Positions 55,570-64,000 of a stretch of DNA of 64,000 nt are shown here, piece by piece. The notes under the pieces were generated by a model. The model was not told the DNA's origin, made no database searches, and saw only the letters and a list, made by a program, of their open reading frames with translations. This DNA comes from Adiantum capillus-veneris (lineage: Eukaryota; Streptophyta; Polypodiopsida; Polypodiales; Pteridaceae). A program made the position numbers and the translations under genes. The DNA lies in the NCBI GenBank assembly GCA_014529385.2, contig CM043969.1, forward strand, positions 34,966,446 through 35,030,445. The letters are read 5' to 3'. The number at the start of each line of letters is the position of its first letter. Position 1 is the first letter of the stretch.

Positions 55570-55876
55570 AATTTTGCTTTTCAAACATATTCGCAGTCCG
55601 AGACGATAACCCAAAAATCGCTGCAAAATTTAGAGAAACTTTCTTTTGTAAAGTTGTAGACCACATCGATTCCGATGGCTCATGCGAATAGTTTCTACAA
55701 AATCGTTCTCAATTAGGAGAAAAAACGAAAAAACAAAAAAAACGAAAGTTGCTTTTCAGGCATGTACACAGTCCGCCAACGATAACTCAAAATCGGTGCA
55801 AAATTTGGAAAAATGTTCTTTTGCCAAGTTGTAGGCTACATCAATTCCAATGCCAACAGTGGCTAGTTTTTGCAAA
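55570..55876. repeat. Tandem 170-bp repeats of TRIM, units 1-2
   Basis: Units share GCTTTTCAGGCATGTAC, AGTCCG.GAACGATAACTC, ATCGGTGCAAAATTT and GTAGACCACATC.ATTCCG. The second unit is cut at 55876 by the CACTA transposon. Confidence 0.85.
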
Positions 55877-55889
55877 CACTACAACACTA

Positions 55890-56045
55890 AATGAATATAT
55901 TGACGCGTATATATCGACGGCCATGCTTTTCCACGCGTATATCGACGACATTAGCGGGCGTCGCTATACACGTTGCAGTGTGCGTCGATATACGCGTGGA
56001 AAGGATTTCATTTTTCACGCGTATAGCGACGCAAAAAAAATTGGG
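55890..56045. repeat. Left subterminal repeats of CACTA
   Basis: Motifs such as CACGCGTATATCGACG and CGTCGATATACGCGTGG occur in both orientations and can fold. Counterparts are at the other end. In En/Spm such repeats bind TNPA. Confidence 0.8.
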
Positions 56046-56145
56046 GGCAAAAAGCGAAACCTGCGTGCAGGGGCCATTTTCGCCTGCTCGGGTCTTGGCC
56101 GAAACCTACTGCGCAAGTATTATGCCCATCTCCACCCTCCCCAAC

Positions 56146-56199
56146 CCCTCTCTCTCTCTCTCTCTACCTCTACATCGTGTGTGTGTGTGTGTGTAGGAA

Positions 56200-56258
<59 letters not shown>

Positions 56259-56376
56259 GAGAGACAGAGAGCAGTGTGTGTGTGTGTGTGTGTGTAGAGG
56301 AAAGAGAGAGAGAGGTGTGTGTCTATGTGTGTGTGTAGGAATTAGAGAGAGAGAGAGCGGTGTGTGTGTGTAGGAA

Positions 56377-56448
<72 letters not shown>

Positions 56449-56467
56449 GTGTGTGTGTGTAGGTAAT

Positions 56468-56517
<50 letters not shown>
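56146..56517. repeat. (GA)n/(GT)n microsatellite cluster
   Basis: Several GA runs up to about 60 bp separated by (TG)n and GTGTAGGAA motifs, inside the 5' part of the CACTA transposon. Confidence 0.95.
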
Positions 56518-56520
<3 letters not shown>

Positions 56521-56564
56521 AACTTATGCTTAGGAAATTAAAATTAAAGAAAAAAAATTTAAAG

Positions 56565-56930
56565 AGAGAAATGAAATGAAATGTTATATTAATGTCTTCC
56601 AAAGGCCAAAGTGACCTATGAGACATGAGACAAGAAAGTTACAATGTGATGGATCTGATACAAAGTCAGAGTAAGAAGATGACAAAATAAAATATTATGG
56701 AATCCTAAACTGCTGGGTGTGGACTAAACGGCTAAACGAGCTAGTTGGGATAGGTAGATCTCCTCCATGGTCAGTACTCTGACCGGGCGTTGTGCATGTC
56801 GAGCCAAAGTGACCTAGCTAGATCCTCTGATGCAGCCTCTGTCGATGTTGTGTAGTCCTCCGCAGTCGTGGGCGTCTAGATCTCCCTAGATCAGTCGCTC
56901 GTTCGATCATTAGAGAGATAGGGTAGTAGA
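56565..56930 (-). mobile_element. SINE-like or 5'-truncated LINE insertion
   Basis: Read on the minus strand, the 3' end is ATCACATTGTAACTTT, then CATAGGTCACTTTGGCC and GAAGACATTAATATAAC, ending in (TTTCA)n. The same series, slightly changed, forms the end of the LINE at 3652-3760. The body (56700-56900) shows no coding frame and no clear tRNA boxes. Confidence 0.5.
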
Positions 56931-56931
56931 G

Positions 56932-56933
<2 letters not shown>

Positions 56934-57016
<83 letters not shown>

Positions 57017-57057
57017 GAGAGAGAGAGATAGGAAATAGAGAGATAGAGAAAGAGAGT

Positions 57058-57126
<69 letters not shown>
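56934..57126. repeat. (GA)n and (AT)n microsatellite
   Basis: Approximately 80 bp of GA, then 25 AT dinucleotides with one interruption, then GA again. More GA-rich sequence extends to about 57310. Confidence 0.95.
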
Positions 57127-57128
<2 letters not shown>

Positions 57129-57239
57129 AGGGAAGTGGAGCTCCAGGAGTTATGGCAGAGAAATAGAAAAATAGAGAAATAGAGAGTGATAGGAAAATAG
57201 GGAAATAGAGAGAGAAAGAGAGATAGCGAGAGAGAGATC

Positions 57240-57278
<39 letters not shown>

Positions 57279-57585
57279 CGAGATGGAGAGAGAAAGAACG
57301 AGAGATAGGGTACGTAGACAGAGAAGAAACTTTGGAACTAAAAGAGGCAAAGGGGTTTTGCCTGCTACATGCATTGCCATGTACACATGGGAGTGCACGT
57401 ATGTGTCTACCCATATAAGATTTGACCAATAAAGACGAGATTTTGACCCGGTGGTCCTGATCTCGGTACACCTCTGGACCGAGGTGTACGGAGATTGGGC
57501 AAGACTAGAGAATGCAAGGTAGTTTACATTGTGAGGAGTATATATATATATATATATATTAAAACAACATTCATAATCATTGTAG

Positions 57586-60256
57586 ATGGCAACGTCATCA
57601 ACTAACATGAAGGAAAAGATTGCATGCTCGTGCACGCTCTGCAAGTATCAAATCCTGCGCAAGCGTAGGATATGTAATGGGCATGTGCACAAGTACGGAG
57701 AGTTTGCTAGAGAAACCATACAGAATCTGCGATATGACTCCTACGGAACGGGCATCGATTTCCACGACATAGCACCTACATCTGAGAGAGAGAGAAAAAA
57801 GATTATGCGTGAAGGTTCGACCAATATAGAGCCACAGATGGAAGCAGAAAAGCGCTTACAGACAGAAGACGACTGCATGGAGGAGATGTTGGATGCCTTC
57901 TTCTAGACAAGCGAGGAGAACGCAAACGAACCAGCACCAGAAGCCATGCGCCTATCTCCTGAAGACATGTTGAGGAAGTTGGCACGTCAACCAATCTATG
58001 AAGGCGCCAAAATATCTGTGATTCGTACTTGTCTGGCGTTTTTTAAACTTCAGTCAGTGTACGGGTGGTCCGATACAAGCGTCACTGCTTTGTTTAGGTA
58101 CGTAATTTACAAAAGATATTTTTCGATTGCAACGGTGATGTGCTCGGAGAGCTTTTTAATTTAATGTGGCTTAAACAGGTTATTGCGGGAGAAACTTCTC
58201 CTGACTGGCAATGAAATGCCCCCCTCCAGGTCAGACGCAAAGCAACTTCTGACCTCAGTTGGCTTCGACTACAACAAGATTCATGCATGTCCAAATGATT
58301 GCATTCTTTTTCGCAATGAATTCGTAGATTGTCTGTCGTGTCCTAAGTGCGGAGCAATGCGCTACAAACAAGATGCAGTTGGCGAGACAGTGCTAGCTAA
58401 AGTGTTGGGGCATTTCCCTATTATTCCTAGGATACAAAACATGTTTCGTTGTGGTTCCATTGCAAAGTTGATGCGGTGGCATTCTACAAATAGATCCACT
58501 GACGCAACATTTAGGTTGCCTGCTGATTCGAAGGCTTGGAGGCACATTGAAGATACCTGGCCACATTTTAAGAGTGAACCACGCAATTTGCATTTGGGCA
58601 TGGCAATGGATGGAGTCAATCCATTTGGCTTGAGAAGATTGTCATGGAGCACTTGGCTTGTGTGCCTTATCAATTACAACCTCCCGCCGTGGCTTGCTAT
58701 CAAGAAGGGTCATTTGATTTTAAGCTTGATTGTAGCTGGTAAGTTCAAGGCAAAAAAAATGGATGTTTATCTAGCTCCACTAGTTGACGAGCTCCACGAG
58801 TTATGGCATGGGAAGACATAGCAGATGCGGTTGAACCAGTAGGACAACAACATGCAAGGATCCATGGACTTCTTATGTGGACTATGCATGATTGGCGAGG
58901 ATACGAAGAAGCTTCTGGTAATGGTTATTGATTTACAAAATTCTCGCTATTCGCAAGCCCTTTGCCTTGGCCTGATTCATGCTTTGATATATGTAGGACT
59001 AAAATTTTCGGGATACAATGCATGTCCAATTTGCGGGCAGTCTTTGGATGTGCGCTATTCTACCTCTCTTCGAAAGACAATTTATCAAGGCCACCACCGT
59101 TATCTTCTAGATGGCCATCACTTACGCGAAGGCCAGCTTGGTCGCGTCGAATGTCGTCCTATGCATGTACAAGAGTGGCGTCGCCGATGGGAGCAACATG
59201 AGGGGCAACCTGTTCCAGGAATGAAACGTTTGTCCATTCTCCATACGTTGCCATACTGGGGTGATCTACTAATTAACCATTTGCTGGATCCAATGAATAT
59301 ATTCAAGAATGTGGGAGAGCTCCTCTGGAAGACAATCATGGGAATGAAAGACAATCGAGCTTCACGAGATGATTTGCAGTTGGTTGGAAAGATGCCAGAG
59401 TAGAGGCTTACCCTTGCCAGACTATCTCACTTCTCTACCTGAATTCCCTACAATGGCATGGTTGGACAAGACAGTGAGAGCAGCTCGACAGATCGGAGAA
59501 CCCATATCTCTAGAAGAGGAAGAGCTGGCTATTGGATGTGACTGGAAGTATCATACATACATGGCACTATGGTGGCATGGAAAGCATTTCAGAACACAAC
59601 AAATTGAAAGCAGAAGAAACACGTTTGACAGTGGGGTAATGGTTAGTTTCATGCAAAAGAGCAGGGCTAGTGCTAGAGACACGAATGAGAGCACTAGCAA
59701 CCTGGATTACTGTGGTCTGGTGTCAGATATCCTGAAAGTAAGCTTCAGGCGGTTTGAGATGTTTTTGTTGGATGTGAAGTGGTTCAAGGTGATTACCTCT
59801 GGTCGCAATGCAACGGTACGCAGAGATGGAAACAAACTTGTGCAAATAGATTCTACAAAGATTTGGACAGATGCGAGCGACACATTTGCTCTCCCCGAAC
59901 ATTGCGAGCAAGTGGTCTTTGTACCGGACCCTCGAGAGCGACAATGGTGGTTTGTGGTTGAGGTTGCTCCAAGAAATAAACAAGTATTTGAAGGGCAAGA
60001 TCTTTTGGAGGAAAGTCAGACAGACGACGTCCATACTACTGTGACATTAGATCAGATAGACGAAGGTATGGCAGAGGAAGTTGACAGATATACGAGGGAT
60101 GACGCAGACGAGCCAGAATTGACACTTGTAGATGAAGATGCAATGGATGAAGACAATCTACCAGAACGAGTTGGGGCAGAGTTATGTTTGCAACTAGAGA
60201 TAGACGATGATACGGTGCAAGATCTTATCGATGATGCCTCACTCGTCGAGGCCTAG
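57586..60256 (+). pseudogene. tnp2-type CACTA transposase (TNPD-like), broken
   Basis: Gene with introns. Exon 1 (57586-58097) opens MATSSTNMKEK with CTLCKYQILRKRR; a UAG at 57904 fits CAG to TAG. Intron 58098-58178 (GTACGT to CAG). Exon 2 has FDYNKIHACPNDCILFR, CPKCGAMRYK, HFPIIPRIQNMF, MDGVNPFG and STWLVCLINYNLPPW; near 58812 one G seems lost from a G run. Intron about 58917-58995, then GYNACPICG and LPYWGDLLINHLLDPMNI; a second shift near 59398. The last part (to 60256) has LPLPDYLTSLPEF, WWHGKHFRTQQ, a DUF4216-type YCGLVSDILKV and an acidic tail. Transposition enzyme; the superfamily's nearest core, in the second CACTA copy, is at 14264-15060. One stop and two frameshifts inactivate it. 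Confidence 0.88.
58098..58178 (+). other. Intron 1 of the CACTA transposase
   Basis: Exon ends TTTAG, intron GTACGT to AAACAG, next exon GTTATTGCGGG; splicing gives ALFRLLREK. Its partner in the other CACTA copy is near 15175. Confidence 0.75.
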
Positions 60257-60363
60257 TCCTGGAAGTGTTTGTGTGAAGACTTTGATTTAAAATTAAGCTT
60301 AAAGTTAATATAAACAACTGTGTTCTGACGCTTTATTTTACTTTCTTTGTGCAGGACTTTAGT

Positions 60364-61478
60364 ATGGCAGACGAGATTCCAGATCCCGCTTCCATGAGTG
60401 CAGATGCATTCATGGGCTTCGTTACACGGATGACACATGCTCAGATGGTAGAGGCTTCTTAGTACTGGGTAGCCAGAGGCACGGGTACTACGCCTCCGGG
60501 CTTCACACCCGAGGGTCCGACGCCTAGGGGGGGGACGCCTACGGGGTTCAGGACACCTATGGGTACGACGCCTTCTTCTCCCATCACGGCCGCTTCGACA
60601 CCTAGGGGTGGGGCAGAGGCGGGTACGTCCTCATGTCCGCAGCACAGGTGCACTCGCCGATCTCGGCGATCGTCAGGTGGAGGTGGTGGTTGCTCTGGAG
60701 GAGGATCCACAGATGCTTCGACCCCTCCTCGCTCACGACCCCCATCTTACCCAGGCACACCTCTCGACACACCTCTTGGCACACCTTGGACACGATCCTA
60801 GTGCCTCCAAGCTATATACTGTACGGGGAGATGGTTCTGTTGACATGGATAGAATCGGGACTGAGATGTGACAGTGGATTTGCCAGCTCGTGGAGCTGCA
60901 ATTTTGGACTAGCATTCTGACGTCTTGGGATCAGCAAGAAAAGGAAAAAGTCACTTACATAGTGGAGACCATCCTGAGAGAGTATTAGCCTGCTCCGGGT
61001 TCTTCTGTTGTTCCGGTGCGGTGGATCAAGGGTGTTGCACGGGATACCTTGAAACATCAACGAGATGCAGCTCGGAAAGGCTTTCAGGATCGGCTTGCCG
61101 AAGCCTTCGGGCATCCCACACGAGACGTGGCTACAGATCAGGGAGGATGAGCGGACAACGGCCACGTGGTTTTGACAGCCGTGCAGGTACGACAGATGAC
61201 TAGGGGGACATCTCATCTTGGCAGCGGAGGCTTCGACACCTTTCGCTATGAGTTTGTGAGTTTCTAATCCAATCTTAACTATGACGTTTTTTAAAACGCG
61301 ATGAATCATGTATTCTTATTACTTTGATTTTTGTATAAACACTGAATCTTGCGATGCATCGAGCTCCGACACGCGAGGAGGAGTCAGATGGATATCGCAG
61401 AGGTATCTATGAAGTACTGAATGATCTTGAAGCTTCAGGAGAGCCTGTAGACTGGGAGGCCTTACAGTCTCGCTGATC
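60364..61478 (+). pseudogene. TnpA-like second CACTA gene, broken
   Basis: Starts MADEIPDPASMSADAF with a UAG at 60460, then a Pro/Gly/Thr-rich tract of TPxG repeats. After a frame change the sequence continues YTVRGDGSVDMDRIGTEM, WTSILTSWDQQEKEKV, VRWIKGVARDTLKHQRDAAR, FQDRLAEAFGHPTRDV and GGFDTFRYEFV. The last piece, after a probable intron from about 61257, is EEESDGYRRGIYEV and EPVDWEALQSR, stop at 61476-61478. Position and composition fit the DNA-binding partner (TNPA-like) of the tnp2 protein. At least three stops and two frame changes are present. Assignment to TNPA is by context. Confidence 0.6.
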
Positions 61479-62159
61479 GCTTGAGGTGAGACATTAATAT
61501 ATGTAAGTTGATTTAATTAAGTCAGTATATGTGAAGTAATATCAATACTAATTTTGTGAGTTGTCCTATGTGAGGTTGCAACGCCTAGTCATTAGTGGAC
61601 CAGATTTCATATATATGCTTTGTGAGACATAGACACGCTTCTGTGTCTCTTTTTTGTACAAACAGTTAGTGTTCAGACAGTTATTGTTTTCCTTATGGTT
61701 ATGATTATTGTCATTGTCATTGTATAGACAGTTATTGTTTCTCTTTCTGGTTATGCTTATGGTTATTGTTAATTTTTTTATGGTTATGGTTATCTGCATT
61801 ATGGTTTTGATCAAAGTGGTTATAGCCGGTTATGGTTTTAAGTTATGGTTATGCTTTTAAGTTATGGTTATGGTTCGTTATGGTTATGCTTTTCAGTTGG
61901 TACGGTTGTCTTTCATTGGCCTTAAATCTCATGTGAGATCCTACATGGATAGCATGTAGGAGGCGTATACATGATATGGTTTTTTTTTTTAAAGTTTATG
62001 TAAAAACAAAGGGAACTCTGCCGAAATTTTTGCACGCCGGTACTGCTCGCTTTCTTGGGCAGAGGGAAGGAAGTCTGGCTGTGGCTGTGTCCATCTTTTA
62101 ACTGGGCACAGGCCACGCGACCTACCCTCTGCCCAAGAAATTTTTTTTCCTGTTATGGT

Positions 62160-62300
62160 CGTCACTATGTGCGTGGCAATCTGCGTCGCTATATGCGTGG
62201 CAATCTGCGTCTCTATACACATCTATACCTGCGTCGCAAATAGTGATTGGTTTCACAACGACACGGATAGCGACACGATGCGTTGATATCTGTGTCGATG
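62160..62300. repeat. Right subterminal repeats of CACTA
   Basis: Repeated GTGCGTGGCAATCTGCGTCGC and TGCGTCGATATACG-like units. A nearby inverted pair TTCTTGGGCAGAGGG (62060) and CCCTCTGCCCAAGAA (62126) forms another stem. Confidence 0.78.
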
Positions 62301-62321
62301 ATACCTTATTTTGTTGTAGTG

Positions 62322-62810
62322 AAAGTCATTTTCAATCAGGAAAAAAATCAAAAACAAAAAGCGAAGTTGCTTTTCAGGCATGTACGAAGTCTGCGAACAA
62401 TAACTCAAAATCGGTGCAGCATTTGAAAAACTTTCATCAGCAAATTTGTAGACCACATCAATTCCGGTGCCTCTCACCGGTAGTTTCTACAAAATCGTTT
62501 TAGCAGAAAAATCAAAAACAAAAATTAAAAGTTTCTTTTCAGGTATGTACGCAGTCCGCGAACGATAATTCAAAATCGGTGCAGAATTTGAAAAAATTTT
62601 CTTCTTAATAATCATGAAAATAAAAAACAAAACACAAAAGTTGCTTCTTAGGTATGTATGCAGTCCGTGAACGATAACTCAAAATTGGTGCAAAATTTGA
62701 AAAAACTTTCTTCTGCAAAATCGTAGACCACATCGATTCCGGTGCCTACCAAGAGTAGTTTCTACAAAATCTTTTGCAATCAGGAGAAAAATAAAAAACA
62801 AAAGCGTAAT
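62322..62810. repeat. Tandem 170-bp repeats of TRIM, units 2 (rest) to 5
   Basis: Continuation of the array after the CACTA transposon; units start near 62355, 62525 and 62635. The middle one lacks its second half. Confidence 0.85.
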
Positions 62811-62822
62811 GCTCTGATACAA
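62811..62822 (-). other. Primer-binding site (initiator tRNA-Met type)
   Basis: Minus-strand TTGTATCAGAGC, differing at one base from the plant consensus TGGTATCAGAGC, and directly adjoining the LTR. Confidence 0.75.
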
Positions 62823-62955
62823 TGTTGAGAGAGAAAGAGAGAGCACAGAAATAGAACCCCAAAGTGTGTAGAATACACACATGAGATGATGTATGTACCT
62901 GGGTTCCATATATAGAGAAGCCATATATTGAGTAGATTCACATATAAGCTCAACA
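62823..62955 (-). repeat. 5' LTR of TRIM-like element
   Basis: 133 bp, next to the PBS on its inner side. Confidence 0.85.
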
Positions 62956-64000
62956 CTAAATGCCTATTTTTCTTTTAAAAAATGTCTTCAGTGGCCCCCC
63001 TTTTGTTGAATTTACATAAGGCTCCAAAGGTAAGCCCCTCCTTGCATGAGAGCATGACGTAATATATTCTCTATGAATTGTTTATATACACTGGCCTATT
63101 TTTTTCAATCATATCCATATATTATACATAAATATAATATATGGATATGATTGAAAAAAATAGGCCAGTGTATATAAACAATTCATAGAGAATCTAGAAT
63201 AGTGTGAGCTAGATATATAAAAAAATAAATATATGAAAATATCGAGAATCAAATGACGAGGGCCCTCAAATTTTTTATTGATGTATAATTATTTACAAGT
63301 GGTAAGAAATAATACCTGTGGGAAATAGGAATTTAGTGAAAGGCAATGTCTGATCGCCATGAAAGGTATTTGAGGTTTTTCCTTGGAGTGGATTCACACC
63401 AAAAATAAGAGAAGCTTGCATGAAATGATTTTTTATAGAATACATGGTAAGAAAGATCATGGTAATTGTGACTAAATGTACATAGCATACTTAGGTAAAT
63501 AACACACACCTACGCATACATATTTAAATAAATATCAAAAATAAAAAATCCCTATATTTAAGCCCTATATACAATGAAATATTTATACACAAAAGGGCCA
63601 TAATATATTTTGTAAGTTTATTGTTATTTATTTATTTGGCTCAACTAGCTAAGTGAGGGTTTTAAGGAGATATAGAAAAAGTCCCCTAACTCACACACAC
63701 CTATGTATAGTAAAAAAGTGAGGATCTTCACAGTGTTAAGGTGATTTTTCTTTGGGTCAAATGGCTCACTATGGCAAATACGGAGAGCTGAAAATGGCTA
63801 TCATTAGCCCTCCCCGAGGATGATGGTTCATTTATGTACCATGAAAAGACATCTTTTCCAATGAGATTGGTTTTGAGCTATTTGTGGTGCATGTGTTTTG
63901 TGGCTCAAACAAGTTTTTATTTTGTAGTTCTTCTTTACCTTGTCTTGAACTACTGACACAAACCAAACTATGTACAAGAGGTTGTGTGCTCTTGTGACGC
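62956..64000. other. Unassigned AT-rich flank
   Basis: No gene recognised besides the perfect hairpin at 63066-63193. Confidence 0.5.
63066..63193. repeat. Perfect 59-bp inverted repeat with 10-base loop
   Basis: Arms 63066-63124 and 63135-63193 are exactly complementary, loop TACATAAATA. The arm contains ATACACTGGCCTATTTTTTT. No coding frame. Could be a MITE or a small-RNA precursor; nothing similar is seen elsewhere in the window. Confidence 0.95.

Larger units (their letters stand above)
55877..62321 (+). mobile_element. CACTA (En/Spm-type) transposon, complete ends
   Basis: Starts CACTACAACA and ends TGTTGTAGTG (perfect 10-bp terminal inverted repeat). AAA on both sides (55874-55876, 62322-62324) is the 3-bp duplication usual for this superfamily. 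Subterminal regions carry repeated GCGTCGATATACGCG-like motifs. It holds a tnp2-type transposase gene and a second, TnpA-like gene, both broken. 6445 bp. Confidence 0.95.
54070..62955 (-). mobile_element. TRIM-like retrotransposon with short LTRs, split by a CACTA transposon
   Basis: LTRs 54070-54210 (141 bp) and 62823-62955 (133 bp) share TGTTGAG...CTCAACA ends. The minus-strand PBS (62811-62822) is TTGTATCAGAGC, close to the initiator-Met-tRNA site TGGTATCAGAGC, and a purine tract (GAGCGGGGA) precedes the other LTR. Flanks CAAAA and CTAAA are a possible 5-bp duplication with one mismatch. Without the CACTA insertion the element is about 2.4 kb, holds no coding region and consists largely of tandem repeats. 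Confidence 0.8.

Noticed and set aside
60459-60801. Pro/Gly-rich ORFs on both strands
   Set aside because: By-products of the TPxG-coding repeats of the TnpA-like gene.

Overview
The window looks like an intergenic, transposon-dense stretch of a large land-plant genome. Every confidently recognised coding region belongs to a mobile element or a decayed gene. Pointers to a plant are two tnp2/DUF4218/DUF4216-type CACTA transposases with introns, Ty3/gypsy elements of which one has a second, archaeal-type RNase H (a Tat-like trait), a TRIM-like element with an initiator-tRNA-Met-type primer site, and a PPR relic of the PLS style that is abundant in ferns and lycophytes. A fern or lycophyte is my best guess, held loosely. 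No rRNA, tRNA or CRISPR was seen. (GA)n, (CA)n and poly-C tracts are unusually common.

The layout is four nests of insertions. Nest 1 (1-9190): an old Ty3/gypsy pol fragment (+) is split at 2461/8855 by a 6.4-kb element with ~390-bp terminal inverted repeats; that element contains a LINE on the minus strand (about 3652-8268). Nest 2 (about 11.3-26.2 kb): a minus-strand CACTA transposon has its tnp2 gene interrupted by a complete but mutated Ty3/gypsy element (+, 15267-25253, 2-kb LTRs, 4-bp target duplication). Nest 3 (29616-45292): a Ty3/gypsy element with gag and protease but no RT or integrase (+) has its 3' LTR interrupted by a young, nearly intact Ty3/gypsy element on the minus strand (34895-44877, 1926-bp LTRs differing at a handful of sites). 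Nest 4 (54070-62955): a short-LTR, TRIM-like element (minus) made largely of tandem repeats is interrupted by a CACTA transposon (+, 55877-62321, AAA target duplication). Between the nests lie a spliced, decayed gene of unknown function (28351-29356), a 1.3-kb polypurine tract, a MULE transposase relic (45.9-48.1 kb), a PPR pseudogene (48.1-49.6 kb), a 1-kb ACTACCAAAA-like repeat and, at 63066-63193, a perfect 59-bp hairpin.

The most interesting signal is a family of small ORFs of 70-72 codons lying just upstream of gag in all three Ty3/gypsy elements whose leader is present. The copies at 16640 and 31515 align without gaps at about 50% identity, although the elements differ strongly elsewhere; the minus-strand copy at 42178-42396 is a more distant member. 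In one element the ORF is duplicated, and the two copies overlap by the four bases ATGA. I do not recognise this protein. It is the best candidate here for an undescribed component, either a small accessory protein or a leader-encoded regulator of gag translation.
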